Position numbers and translations under genes: made by a program. The notes beneath the pieces were generated by a model that saw only the letters and a list, made by a program, of their open reading frames with translations, did not search any database and was not told where the DNA came from. Positions 38,895-52,107 of a stretch of 64,000 bases of DNA are shown here, piece by piece. Source of the DNA: Enoplosus armatus (Eukaryota; Chordata; Actinopteri; Centrarchiformes; Enoplosidae). The DNA lies in NCBI RefSeq assembly GCF_043641665.1, contig NC_092180.1:14501891-14565890 (forward strand). The letters are read 5' to 3'. Position 1 is the stretch's first letter. Each line of letters opens with the position of its first letter.

Positions 38895-41845
38895 ACAACC
38901 CCAAAATACACATGATTTCACCTCAAACGGTGACCGAACAGTTTATTATCAAGCGTCATTGACATTTAAAAACATTTCGGAGGCTTGAATTAAATATAAG
39001 TCACACAGAGTCTCTCCCAGAGCTAAACAAATTTTTTACTGTAATGAACCATTTTCTTTCTTTTCCCTTGGTTTTTGATTGCTTATGCAAAACTAATATT
39101 CCACTGTGTTAAAGAGGTACAAAGTGAAAGAAAGCATAACTTTACTGTTCAAGACACAGTATAAAATATTGTTTGGTTTGGCCTGATAGTTCATTATTTG
39201 TGGCCTGTTCTAGTAATGACTCTATACTTTGTATATTTTCTTAGTGTTTTTGCGTTTATGTTATATATGTATTTGTGCTCTGAACGACTCTGAAGGGTGA
39301 CTAATTCACTTGGCAGAAAACCAAGCTGTCCCTGTCATTAAATGCATTAAAAGAATATCTAGTCTTTACAGCTACTCTAACGTACACATATCCACCCCCA
39401 AGCTGCAAATATTAATCTGACTTTGATTTGTCCTCTGGAGCTTTACCAGCCCTCCCCAGATACAGAATATTGACTTCTCATGAATGCACCTAAACACAGC
39501 TAGCTCTGCTGTTGGCTGCTCTCTGAACTCCTCTGAAGACCACAACTATCGAGGATTCTTCAGTCACTGTGGATCACAGGATGAGGCCTATTGATTCCGC
39601 AGGCCTACATTTGGAGCCATACTCAGTTTCTTGAATGTAAATGATCCTGGAGGGACTGGTTGAGACGATTTACACCAGGAAGGAGGAATGGATGCAAAAG
39701 TTAGGAAATACACTGCTGGAATAAACAGCATTTGACGTTATTGGTTAATTATTCAGAAACCTTATCGTTTCTGTATGATGAGTCATTTGTTTGTGTATTT
39801 ACGCATTTTAATACAGTTTTTTATTTTCTTAGTGCAGTAGTGTCATTATAAGGATTCCTGCGAATCTCAAAAGATTGACAGCCCACAAAGTGTGACCAAA
39901 AAGTGTTTCCTTTCTCAGATTACTATCACATAAAAAAAACATTTTCGTAAACTTGATCTATGACATCAGCTTTGTGCTTTCCCATAAATCTTTAGAGGCT
40001 ACTTATTCTGACTAAATAAGGCAGGAAGTGCAGATATCAACCAATGTTTCTGTCCCTTGAGGGCAAACCAGTTCACATATTAATATCTAAAAGGCATCAG
40101 CACTTCCTCTGTGATTCGTGCATTACATGGCAATTCACTCTTCGTCCCCTATTACCTATATCACCTTATTGCTACTTTGCCTCAGGTTATGAGCTGCTCC
40201 AGCTCAAATGGTTCATTACCCCGCACTCTTAACGTTTTTGTGAGATGGGATACAATTGATAGATGACTGACCTCAGAACATTCAAAATATTATTCCTTTA
40301 TCCAATAAGTAATTTTATTTTATTTTCAATTAAGTAATACAACAACGCCGAAATAAGTGTTTTTTTCAGTTCAAACATCAATACAATGAGCCATGCAAAT
40401 GTTTCATGCTCTGAATTACAAAATGTATTAGATATCTTATGGTTATACATGTTAAACAGTGATGCATGGGGGTTTAATGCCTCACCAAACAAATAACTCT
40501 TGAGTCCTTTTTTTGAGAATAATTTTTAATAATCTTTTTCATTAAGTGACATGTTTGATTGCAATAAATCATGCATGGAATGCAAAAGTATTCAAAGAAC
40601 ATCATTTTGTGCTGGTGTGCTAGCTGAATCCAAGTGCACAGCCATTTGGTGTCATCAATTTAAACGGCTTCACGAAGGAAAAAAAACCCGACATTCATGT
40701 CTTAATGGGAAACCATCATTTGCGCCACAGTGGTGCAAACAACAGTGAGCTGAAACACTGGAGACAATAAGACCACAGTTCATGTGGCCGTCTTGCACTG
40801 CGGATTAAAAAAGCTGAGAAGAATTCACTGAGCTGCTTATTTCCCCTTATCTATGCTTGCACCATTGTCAGACAAAATTAATAAGTCATAGATTTTCACA
40901 CAACACTGATGTATTTGAAATTTCCCATACACACACTTTCCTACTTTCACCCACCCACTGTTCATCAGAACAAGATTTACAGCCAATAACCCCAATATGC
41001 AACTGGTGTAACTGCAGGCCGTGTGGGTCAGAAGCAACCCATGTATCTTTAGTAAATATTTGATTTCTTCAAAAGGAAGAAAGGGATTTATTGCATGCTT
41101 ACTTTTATTGTTAAGCTGTGCTGTACAGTCATTCCTTTGGGTCTTATGATATGCTAATATGCAAGCCTGCATTTGCACAAACCTCTGTTCTTGTAGTTGA
41201 CGCTCTCTGTCTTGCGGTTAGATAAATAAATCTCATCATTTAACTGAAACTGTCTCTGTGATTTGTTATCATATTTAATGAAGTTTAAATCATTTTGTCA
41301 AAAAATGATATACTACATCTGTCATCTGTACATCATGCTTTTGTCATCCAGTTTCCTCTGATCCTCCTCACTCATCTCAGTGATCATCTCACAAAGACAT
41401 GTTCTCACTGCTCGCTGCTGTGCAGGAGGGATGAATAGAAATGAGAGATATTGATGTGCTTGATGAAATGTAGGTTATGCTATCGTGTACAGATTTGGCC
41501 TGTGTGGTTTGGCTGCTGATGCTGTGAGTACTTATTGCATGGAAAGAGGGACTGAGCCTACTCTTTAATTCCATCAGACAGCTCCTTTCATTTAGCGGCT
41601 ATTGTTGAGAGCACTGAATAACGGTTGTTTCCATGGTGACACCTACTTGTGGGGAGACGTAGACCTTCATTTTTGTCAGATTCAGGGACAAAGATGCAGG
41701 ATGTTGTGAGGGCTCTCGGAGGAGGCCATCCTCACATTATTATGAGGAAGAGGAGGCTTTGATTGTGATGGCTGCTGTCCTTTGCAAGGCCACCGAATGT
41801 CAAGTGGGGCTGTGAGCCTCAGGTGAGTTCTGTGTTCGATACAGA

Positions 41846-41848
<3 letters not shown>

Positions 41849-41893
<45 letters not shown>
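41849..41893. repeat. (CT)n microsatellite
   Basis: These are uninterrupted CT units over about 45 bases. Confidence 0.97.
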
Positions 41894-41897
<4 letters not shown>

Positions 41898-42997
41898 CCC
41901 TTTTTGTGCCTGGTTGGCTGATTTATGGGCACAATTAAAGAACGCTCACCATCGCTTAACATTCACTGGCAATAAAATCAACAGCAGGCTTGCACCCTGG
42001 GACAAGGTGCTGTTGTTTAGAGGAATCAGCTCATTGCTTCCATGTTATCAGATTACCTTTAATGCCTTTAAACTCAGCTGGGTATTCCTAGCACTGCTTT
42101 GGCTGGGAGGTCCAGCTGGAGGCACTTTAAAAACAGGAAGGACACGGGATAAATTGGCTTTATTCTCAGTGGCTGGTTGCCTCAACGCCTGTCTATAATG
42201 AGGAAATGACTAATAAGAGATGGAGAAAGGGAAATCTCAGTAGTAATTAGCTGTCTCCTCCTTCCCCTGAGGGAACAGAACACACCTTTGAAATGCTTCC
42301 AGCTAGCTCCTCTGATGTTGTCTCTCACATGCTCTCTATCCCCCTGTCACTGTGCATTTACTGTACAGCACATGCATGTATATATACACACCTACACACA
42401 AACACACTTTGAAGAATGAAGTTGGGGTGAGAACACATCCCAAATAAATAATGATGCTTTTGTGACAAGCAGCTTTGGCAGTGTTCACTGTGTTACACGT
42501 GCAGCGCATTACAGGAAGGAACTTCTCGACTGTACATTGCTACCAATAAGATATTCAATTATTTTTCAAATGATGCAGTGTTCCACGTCTCCAGCAGCTT
42601 TCTCAGCATCCTTGGTCGAGTCTAGTGAAACATGTCAGTAGATGAGTCATTTAGAAACAAGATTCATGTACACTGCTAAAGAAGAAGAGATGCCACAACT
42701 CCACAGAAGGGACAGTAGTTGTGATTTTTAGTTGAGTTAAATTGATCCTTTGCATTGTGTCTCGCTTACTGTCTCGCCCTCCTGCTCCCTCATGCACTCC
42801 ATTCACATTCTCTCTCTTCCTCCTCACACACACATTTCAATTTTCACATTCATTTTGTGATTCAACTTGTCACTGCTCATGAGAAAACAAAAAAACCCTC
42901 ACAAGCGGCAGTCAATATGCATTTTCCCATAACATGGGTATTTAAGTATATTTCCTCATCATAATATTGGAGGAAAAAAGCAAGCCTAAGAGGCGGT

Positions 42998-43425
42998 AAG
43001 CTAATATGCTAACAATGACAATACTAACACACTGATTTTTAGTAAGTAATGTTTACCATGTTCACCATCTTAGTTTAGTGTGTTAAGATGCTAAATATGC
43101 AAATTAACACTAGATAGACTATAAAGCTGAGGCTGATGGGAATGTCATTTGTTTTGCAGGCATCTGGTCATCAGCAAAAGTATTGCACAAAATTACATTT
43201 TGGCCTGATGATGGCACTGGATAAAAAGTTAAGGGATCACCAAAGTTATTACAATTCATCCTGAGGCGGACATGAATGTCCCAATCAAATTTCATGGCAA
43301 TCCATCCCATAGTGGAGACATTTTACTCAAAACTGTCATGGCAATCCATTATTTCCGTGTGGACCAAAGTGGTAGATCGACCGACACTGCCATCTTTAGG
43401 GCCCCCCCACTAGCATGGCTAAAAA
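42998..43425 (+). repeat. old interspersed fish repeat, TTACAATTCATCCTGAGG family, copy 1
   Basis: Signature segments in order are TTTACCATGTTCACCATC, GCTGAGGCTGATGGGAATG, GGGATCACCAAAGTTATTAC, AATTCATCCTGAGG, TTTCATGGCAATCCATCC and ACCGACACTGCCATC. I remember this as one of the most widespread repeats of percomorph genomes. An inverted fragment lies at 53440-53545. It has no coding capacity. Confidence 0.75.
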
Positions 43426-44699
43426 TCATATACAGTGTAATCTGCTTGTAAATTACCTACAATGACAATCTGTAAATATTAAGCTATCACCATGATATTT
43501 TTCATCTTATGTCAAAATGTAAAGAGGAAAAGTTTCAAGAGGGACGTCATTTTATATATACATATAGAAATATGATATATGTAGCAATGTTCAGAGTATC
43601 ACAATGAAACTACCACTCTGGAAGTGGGTCTACCTATCTGCAGAAGAATTAACAGCCTTTTCAGGCTGCAGGACATTCAGATGTGGCTCAGTGACTTTGT
43701 ACCTCAGTCCCAGCCCCCCCTCTCTATGTCTGTGACACCTACAGATATAGTAATTTAATTAGGCTCTAGAGTTCTTTGTTGACCAGCTAGACTGCTCTCG
43801 ACTCTCCAAAGCAGTGCTCAGTCCCTGCTTTATGACCGTCTTCCATGACTGCACAACTTCAACTGTGGGGACTGACAAAACCTCCCACTCTTCTCCACCT
43901 CCCCTTGTGTCCCTTTACCAATATGAAGTTAAACAACTGATCCACATGTGGGAATCTATCAAGCAGTGGAGCCACAGAATTTGGGGTGTAATTAGTACAG
44001 GGAGCAAGCAGGCATCCCAGGTGGACTGAACACCCATCTTATGGAAACATTTTCTGTGTTGCACTCATTGCACCAGTCCTCTTCTCCAATTTCTGATGGA
44101 ACAAAGCAGCCAGAAGGTCTGTGTTTGAGACATCATCATCGTTCATCATAATTTTTGAAGACAGAAGCAGCAGCGAGAGGTTAGAAAAAAGCACTACGGA
44201 TGCCTATTAAAGATGAAGTCCATAACTTTTTTTGGATAAAAATGATCTTCATTTCGTGCCATCTGCTGCGTCGAGTTTTGTTAGATGTGAAGACTGGCAC
44301 ATTTACTGTGGTTATACTTGTTTATGTGTTGCCTGCTATTCAGTCTCATTGCTCAGGGTAGAAGCTTGCTAAATTTCTGGCTGACAATACCAAGAGGTTC
44401 TGTTCAAATTGTGAAATTGTGTTTAAATTGCCAAATCTGGCATCTGATGCTGCTTTAGTGTGTAATTTCACCACCACCAAAAAAAAAGGTGCAAAAAGCT
44501 ATTTCAGTTTTAAATGTTATACCTTAAAAATATTAGGTGTTGTGACAATGTTCAGCCTGTAGGCCCTTGTAATATAATTGAGGCAAGAAATAGTAGAATA
44601 ATAGTAGAATAGTAGAATCATTCTAGACTATGATGATTCTAGACTATTATCTTTTCTGTTGAAGACTTTTTTTTACGTGCTTGTGTACTTGCAAACCTG
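43426..44699. other. no gene seen
   Basis: This stretch includes an AT-rich patch with short nested inverted and direct repeats (44592-44651). No coding content is recognised. Confidence 0.5.
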
Positions 44700-45085
44700 C
44701 AATAATTATTTTTTTTGGCCACTTGGGGGCAGTGGAAACAAGCTGAACACTGACATATCATCACCTTTTAAGTTGATGTGGCGTAACTTGTCTTAACAGT
44801 TGCTTATTTACACATCCAGCAACATTTTCATTCCTTTGGAGTCGTGTTTCTGGCCTCCTGGTCCAAGATGGTCCAATATTTACTCTCTTTTAGCTCTGGT
44901 CTCTACCAACTCCTGCAGGTAGTGTACAGAGACAAAACGACACTATGAGAGCCGTAAGAGTGAACCCAAACAGTAATGTTGTAGGCCAGACAGCTAAACA
45001 CAGAGCTGAAACTCTGTAAAGCTGAGGGGAGCCGCAGATTTGGGTGATAATTCTCTATAGGTTCATCGCTACGAGTGACCCCTTT
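44700..45085 (+). repeat. old interspersed fish repeat, GGAGTCGTGTTT family, copy 2
   Basis: Signature segments are CCACTTGGGGGCAGTGG, TTTGGAGTCGTGTTTCTGG, ATATTTACTCTCTTTTAGC, GTGAACCCAAACAGTAATG and GGTGATAATTCTCTATAGG. It shares its first half with the copy at 18735-18975 and extends further to the right. Confidence 0.7.
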
Positions 45086-48000
45086 CACATTGTTTTCACA
45101 TTGCCATTTGATACTTTGTTATCAAGAAAATATCGATTACAGCTACATTAAAGATAATGAAATTACTGTAAACACCATAAAAAATATTTTTTTGTTGAAC
45201 TGCTTAGCGCTCTGCACATGTACTGACGCCTGTGGCAGGGTTGTGATGAGACATTAGTATCATTGGTGTTAAATTGTCATGAGTCAAACATGTTGAGAAC
45301 AACTGCTACGGGTAATGATGTCACCCACAATATGTAGGCAGCAAACATAGGAGCCATGAAGATGCAGCACCTGCTGTATGAATCAGTGAAGCAGAACGAA
45401 TGGAAGTGTAATACAAACCACTTCTCTAACAGTACTGAATTCTCCCAGTGCTGCCAGATATCAACAAATCACACAGTATTATGTAACAAGAATAACTCAT
45501 ACACTAAATAAAAAGATGGTATGTAATATCAGTATGTAATGCAATAGGGTTGTTAGAAGATGTAGCAAAGACGAAGACAACAATTATTCTTATTGACACA
45601 TCGCTGATTTTCTGGTACATGATGATGATTGGCAATTATGTGCTCACCAGGTTAAATGGGCTTGTGTACACACTTGTGCTTACCGTGGGAGTCGGCATTA
45701 GGATTGTACACGTGTGCACATCTTCACAGTGATTATGATTCATTAAGGTACTGTGAGTTAGTGGTGCAGTTCAACATTTGGGTTTCATGATTAGAGCTGA
45801 CGGAATAAACTGTTGTGCACATTTGGGTGAAATAACATTAACTCATGCTGTGGCAAAACAACGTCTGAATGTTTTGCAATAAAGAAATAACAATTCAATG
45901 CCACTGGTTATATCTTCTATCTTCCAGGCCTGGTTATTAATTTGTCTCATTCCCACAGATAAGTGGCAGCCAGTGTGACCTCGTGTTCAGACATTTCCAG
46001 CTACACTGGAGATTAATAAATCTTTCAGCCACATAAAATGTCACCAATGTCAGGTCCTTTGAATAAAAATGAAATAGCTTTTTTTCCTACACTCACTATT
46101 TTTCACTGGCATTCATACAGGAACAAATCTGTCGTAGAAGAGTAAGAAATACCAGTTTCTTCATTGACAGTACTCTTTGGACTGATGTAGCAGACATGAT
46201 AAATTGATTATATCTATCATTTTTCTTTTAAGCAGAAGTAGGGAGTAGAACTAACAAAGTTATGAGTCAGACACGGGTTAAATAATGTAATATGTGTGCT
46301 GGAGCTATTTCCCATGCAGTCCAGTCGAAGCCAGTCAAGTATGACAGTAATGTTGTGAGTCAACTCCACAATACAGAGGTCATAACTGTGTGCTGTCTTA
46401 TCAGAAAATGACATCTGTTCTGGACTAAATGCTATTACGGGACTTTTTGCTAAAGATAAAGGGCAGTGTGCATCTGTGATTCAGCATACATCTGCCACAG
46501 ACAATAAGAAAATGTGATTTTTTGTTTAAGGTTAACTGAATGAATCATTCGGTATTTTATGCAGACATTAAACACAATGGAATGGAAAATTGAGAGGCTT
46601 GTTTTTTAGACAGGTTGATTTATGTGTCAGCCTGAGAAAGTATTTTAAAGTTTTGTTTCGGGGGAATTTTATTTGATGGGCTGTATTGACCCTGAGGTCA
46701 CATTGCTGATGCAAGATCTTCCATGTGTATTGATCCCAAGTTGTATTTACAAGACCGCTAGTCATATTCATGAGAGGAATCCGCAAACAAACCCTACCAG
46801 GATGTGTTTATATTGGATTTGTGAAGATTTTATATCAAAGAAAAACTCTCATCAGGTTTTCTGATGGTCTCCTTTATCAGATTCTGTGTATGCATGCTTC
46901 CTGATGTTGTGTTGAAATCTCACTGGACTCAGGAGACAGTTTTCTATCGATTAGTAATGTGATAACTCTTCCCTGATGTTGCATCAGCATGCGAGGTGGT
47001 TTGCTAAACTCCTGAGTTAGTTACCTATTGATTGGTGATCAATTGATCTTCATAGAGACACCCCTCCCTTTGCCTGGTGGGCCGTTTTTTGTAATCTTAA
47101 TTGTAATCTATAAATTTGCACTCACATGTGTGACAGCCCATTGAACTGAGGTAAGTATTTTATTTCATTGAAGCACCTTCCACTTTATTAATTGCTTTCT
47201 ATTGTTGGGGGATGTCATTAATGTTTTTCATTGTTTACATTTCTGTAAATTGCATTATTGATGCACTGTTAAATGTAATCTCTTATACGTACCAGGCAAG
47301 ACAATGTTATTTTTCTAGCACCTTTCTAACACAGAGGCATTTCAAAGTGCTTTACATAAGGTGAAGAAATGCATGCGAAGAGCAAAATCAAATCAAAACA
47401 ACAGAATAAAATGTACTTTTAAAATTTTTGATAAAGTGAATTTAATCAAATGTCAAATCCAATGTGATGGGAGCCGAATGCATTGTTTTCAGTCACCACT
47501 GAGTATTATTAAAAGCTAATTCCTATTTACTTCAATAGGTCTTATTTTCATTGTTTCAGCCGTTTCTAGTGGAACAACATTACACTACAACATTGTACTC
47601 GCTAAAGTGATGAAAACTGAAATCTGGGAACACAGCAACATCGCTACAAGGATGTTTGATGAGGCAGAAAACACACATGCATGGGATGAATTATTTTATC
47701 ACGTGTAGTTGGTAGACAGCTGTCACATAGACAGTGAAAGTAACCAGCTATAGGAGGATTAGAGGTGACTCAAGATGTTGTAATTATAACCCAGTCATTG
47801 GTCTCTTTCTCTATCAATCAGTCAATCAACCTAATCAATACCTTAAGCCACACTTAAAGAGACACCTCAACACTCTCAATGAATTGATCCTTTTAAAAAG
47901 CACTGAACCTGTAATGCCTTCTGTATCTTTAGTGTTTTAACAATGGCAAAGAAAGAAGAGAGGGCAGGTGCTTCTTGCTGTTGCCTAATCTATACCAGTG

Positions 48001-48643
48001 AGAGAAATTAACAGATTAAAAAAAACCCTAATGTGTTGCAATCCATTCTCTCTGTTTTTGAATAAGCCAACAAAGTGAGGAACCAATTTACAGCCTCCAG
48101 TGGCCTACTGTCTCTGCAGGAGATAAATGGACTTAATTTTGTCCACTGCTCAGCCTGCATAGCTCCATTGCCAAACCCACAGAGGCAAAGCACAAACTAC
48201 AAGGGAACAGATACTGATGTCTTTATTTCTATTAATGCCTTTAAAGAGGTAAAGATCAGGCAGGAAATTCCCTTTCTAGAACTTCAAACAGTCATATTCA
48301 GATTCAGATGTTCTGTATTTTTGTACATTGACTACAAGCTTATTCTTTCCCCACGGTAATGTGGGGAAAGAATTTCATTTATAATGTAAGATGCATAAAG
48401 TAACATTATTTATGTTCATCAATCTATCTATATCATGTTTTTGCAAGAAGAGGTGAAGAAATGTCAAAATTCAGAGATTAGATGCCCCTCAGGACAGCGG
48501 CAGATAAATAATGATAGGAGAATAATCCAAAGCCATAAATTGTTAAATAGCCTTTATTATAAACGTAGGTAGAAATCAATGCATGCCACATAAAAAAAAA
48601 TATTCTTCATAACTGCATGTGTCAGTCTTTTATTTAAAACCAA
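45086..48643. other. no gene seen; possible repeat near 47315
   Basis: No gene is supported. The segment 47315-47480 (TAGCACCTTTCTAACACAG, CAAAGTGCTTTACATAAGG) resembles a common fish repeat, at low confidence. Confidence 0.45.
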
Positions 48644-49051
48644 TTGTTATGGCTGTGTGTTCACTGTCCTGTTTGTCTCCTTCTCCTCTTCAGCCCTCTC
48701 TAGCTCTGCCCAGGTGTGCTACAGCTGATTCCTCAATGAGGTGCACCTGACCTGGGAAGGAAGTGCTTAAAGGATCCAATGCCAGCTTCAGGAGAGAGAG
48801 GCTTCTGGCGTGGGGAATGCGTAGGCTTGTTGCCTCTCAGCCTGGGATTTTATGTGGCTTTTGCGTTTTGATTTTGTGCCTTTTGGTTGTCTTGATTTTG
48901 TGCCTTTTGGTTGTCTTGATTTAGTGTCTTGGTTGTTTGTATGTCTTTATGTTAATAAATCCCATGGCTTTAATTGTTTTAAAGGTGTTTCTCTGAGGTT
49001 GATTGGGTCAGTGGTGGAGTGTCTGTCCCATTGGGCTGCCAATAACTGACA
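48644..49051 (+). mobile_element. putative solo LTR
   Basis: The segment starts TGTTATGGCTGTG and can be read to end at ATAACTGACA. Inside are a GC-richer stretch, a TATA-like CTTAAAGGATCC near 48766, two direct copies of GATTTTGTGCCTTTTGGTTG (from 48869 and 48894) and a poly(A) signal AATAAA near 48954. This order (promoter-like box, T-rich region, AATAAA) is typical of LTRs. I could not find convincing target duplications or internal retroelement genes, so a solo LTR is the best guess. Confidence 0.45.
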
Positions 49052-51689
49052 ATAAAGCCAATTATATATAAAGGGACCCCCATAGTTTACTTCTGTATCT
49101 CAGAAAAAAATCCCACACAGACATAAACAGAAGATAAAATCACAGGAAAAGGGAAAAGTCACTTTCCTCATTCAGGCCTGGAGGACAAGTGGCCCCAGGT
49201 TTCCCACTAGAGGAGACGTTTGAGTCTGTCAGACCACTGTGGCATGTTTAGGGATTACTTTAATAACCTGAAGCCGAATCCACCTGAGTTTTGGTCCCTG
49301 TGGTGCCCCGGCACCTTTGTAGTGTGCCATGGGATAGTTGATGTTTTGAATTGAAATTGGGTATTTATTTTCTGACAATTATTGGTTATATATAAAAGAG
49401 GGGCTTTTGGAGGCTATTTTAAAGCAAAAAATGTATGTAATTTAATATGTAATGTGACTGGAATACACAAACACATTTGCACAGTTAAACAGCCAGGAGT
49501 CTGTTACAGTATGTGACCCGAACTCTGACCTGAATTGTTCATTCACAAATTCTACTGTGTAGATTATCACAGGTTTTAAATTTGATCACTGATTCGGGTT
49601 CACTGAAAATTAAGATTACTATTTATAGATCTTGTTCAAACTGAGGAGCTAAACACACAGATAATTGTAATGTAATAAATTGGAAAAAAATGATCTTTGC
49701 CCAGTCTCCATCCAAGCACGTAAAGTAGAAAAGCCTATTAGAGACGGGGCTTGATCTTGGTCATAACAGTGAAAATGTAATTGAACATTATTATGAGTAC
49801 GGGCAGAGGTTCTTCATTGTTCTGCTGACCTTTTTTGATTGAAATTATGACTGCATTCTTTTTTACTGACAGCTTTTGTGTCGGTATAATCAACCTTTTG
49901 TCCTTTTGTCACTTATTGTACTAAGGAGATTTCATTACTGGACTTTTTAAACTTTTACAACAGATACATAGGACATCCAGCTTAATAAAAAGTAGAGCAA
50001 TGATGTAATACCAGGTAAAGATCTTGAATTAAAGAATTGTAAATAAAATAAGAAAATTAAAGAAATTAATTAAAATTAGATTGTACAGGTGTACCTAATA
50101 AAGTGGCCACTGAGTATATATTAAAGTATATAGTCTTATATATAATATAATATATAATATTCATCTATGTTACTGGACTATGTCTGTACAGGGAAATTAT
50201 TCAAATTTGCAGTTACTATATTAGACAAAATGCCATATGCTATGTGCTCTGTAGTCAGAATTGGTGAAAGATTTGGCACAGAGTGCGTGACTGGTGGCCC
50301 ACAACAAAGTAGGTAATCGTGTCAGGAGAGGAAGAAGGCTGGAGGCTGTGGTTAGAAGAGACAGACAGACAAAGACAGAAACATTTATATAGATTTACAT
50401 GTATGCATTTCATGGTTATTTGTTTGTCTTTGTCAGTCATCTGAAGAACGGTGGACAGATGTTGTCAATGCTGCACTTTCCAAAACTAACAATCAGCGAA
50501 ACCTTTGTGAGACAAATGCTCCCAAACGGCCAGTAATATTTATTTTGTGCTGTCCACAAGACATAGCAGTCTGTCCTCACCAAGCACATCCATTGTGGGA
50601 GAAATGCATAGCTCACATTTCTTCCCTTAATGTCTGTGAGCAATGTGTGAAGAGAACTTCAAAACAAGACATTTTGTGTTAATGGCCACTGACGGTATCT
50701 GCCACTAACTGCAAACCCATAACAGAGGTGCCATCTATCAGAACTGACAAACAGGATAAATACATCTGTCGCTATTTTTCTGTGGAACAGACCACATGAT
50801 TGTGTCTCTATTAATCACAGTTCGTCACTCTATCACAGGAGATGCTAAGAGTTATTGTTGCTACAAAACATTATTGAAGGACATTTAAATAAAAAGGTTT
50901 AGAAGCAATAATGTGTTAGCACTTGCATTTGAATAGGGGCTTCGGAACAGAAAGGCTTCATACTTGCATTACTTTGACTAAAAAGAAACAATTCTTGAAT
51001 GAAAATTAATTGCACTAAATCAGCTTTGAAGGTCCTAAAAACCTATTTTCTCAATCATCTTCTTATTATGAGCTATAGATGCAACATTTTCTGCCAAAGT
51101 TAGAACAGTTTTGGTTATTTCACAAAACAGATTTGTGTATTTGTGTTTTATCTGAGTTCTTCTCACTGATTTGAAGTGGGTGTAGCTCACTTGGAAAAGA
51201 TGATGTCACATGTTCCTGTGCACCAATCAGGACTTAGCAACATTTGAATGAAAGTCTAATCACAGTACTGTCAATCAAATCAAACTCTTGATAAATAACA
51301 AGATTTTTTGCTAACCTTACCTTAGATTGTTGCTTTTGTAGCCATGAATATCCAGTGATATAGACAGGGTTCAAAATGTGCTTGAGCTACGGGAGAGAGA
51401 CATGAGCCATGTGTTTCCTGGAGAATTTGGTGTCTTCATTGAGTGGTATTACTATAATACCATTACTTACCTTTGGCTGGTGGCCAATTCTAAATTGAGC
51501 TCTTGATATTTTCCAATTAGTAGCACAGCTGCCTGTCGGCTTCCTGATGTGAAGTGGAAAAATACAGTCCTTGACAACATCAGTGACACCAACATTACTG
51601 CTTTATTATCCGTTATTTAGTAAGACAGGTCAGGGGGCATAATTCAAGAAACGTTTCTCATCCCAAATGGGTTGCTAGTTAGTGGCTAT
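49052..51689. other. no gene seen
   Basis: AT-rich sequence. The segment around 50083-50118 (TACAGGTGTACCTAATAAAG) is a terminus I recall from a common fish repeat, but no full element is visible. The reading frames are short and unrecognised. Confidence 0.45.
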
Positions 51690-52107
51690 TGGTAAGTCTA
51701 GTGGAACCAGTTACACAGTTGTCTATCAAGCTAGTTGGGTCACTGTAATTTAACCTGAGCAGATACAAAGTAGATATAAGGCTGCCGAGTGTCTGCTCTT
51801 TGCTTGGCTGAGGATAGGGTCCAAGGATGCTAGGTCAGAGTATGGTGTGAAAACTTTTTTGATACATAATTATTTGTAAGACTAGTGGAGCAAGATTAGC
51901 AGGGATGATAGGTGGACTACTGAGGGGGCCATGGCATTAAGATGATACTGCCTATCAAGCCAGTTGGGCCAGCCATGGCAGTTTAGCCTAAGCAGATACA
52001 ATGTCGATATAAGGCTGTCGAGTGCTCTTTGCTTGGCTGAGAGTGAGAGTTAAAGGTAGCTTAAAGGTAAGTTAGGTCAGGGCTAGAGAAAGGTGTCACC
52101 TGTCATA
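51690..52107 (+). repeat. diverged tandem duplication, two units of about 190-230 bp
   Basis: Unit 1 includes CTATCAAGCTAGTTGGGTC (from 51723), AACCTGAGCAGATACAAAG and GATATAAGGCTGCCGAGTG. Unit 2 repeats these as CTATCAAGCCAGTTGGGCC (from 51952), GCCTAAGCAGATACAATG and GATATAAGGCTGTCGAGTG. Both continue with CTCTTTGCTTGGCTGAG and end near TAGGTCAG. The units differ by several percent plus indels. Confidence 0.85.

Larger units (their letters stand above)
37501..42997. other. downstream of cpne7, no gene seen
   Basis: This AT-rich stretch has only short reading frames. It includes a poly(C) run (38880-38894) and a (CT)n microsatellite (41849-41893). Part may be distal cpne7 3' UTR. Confidence 0.55.
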
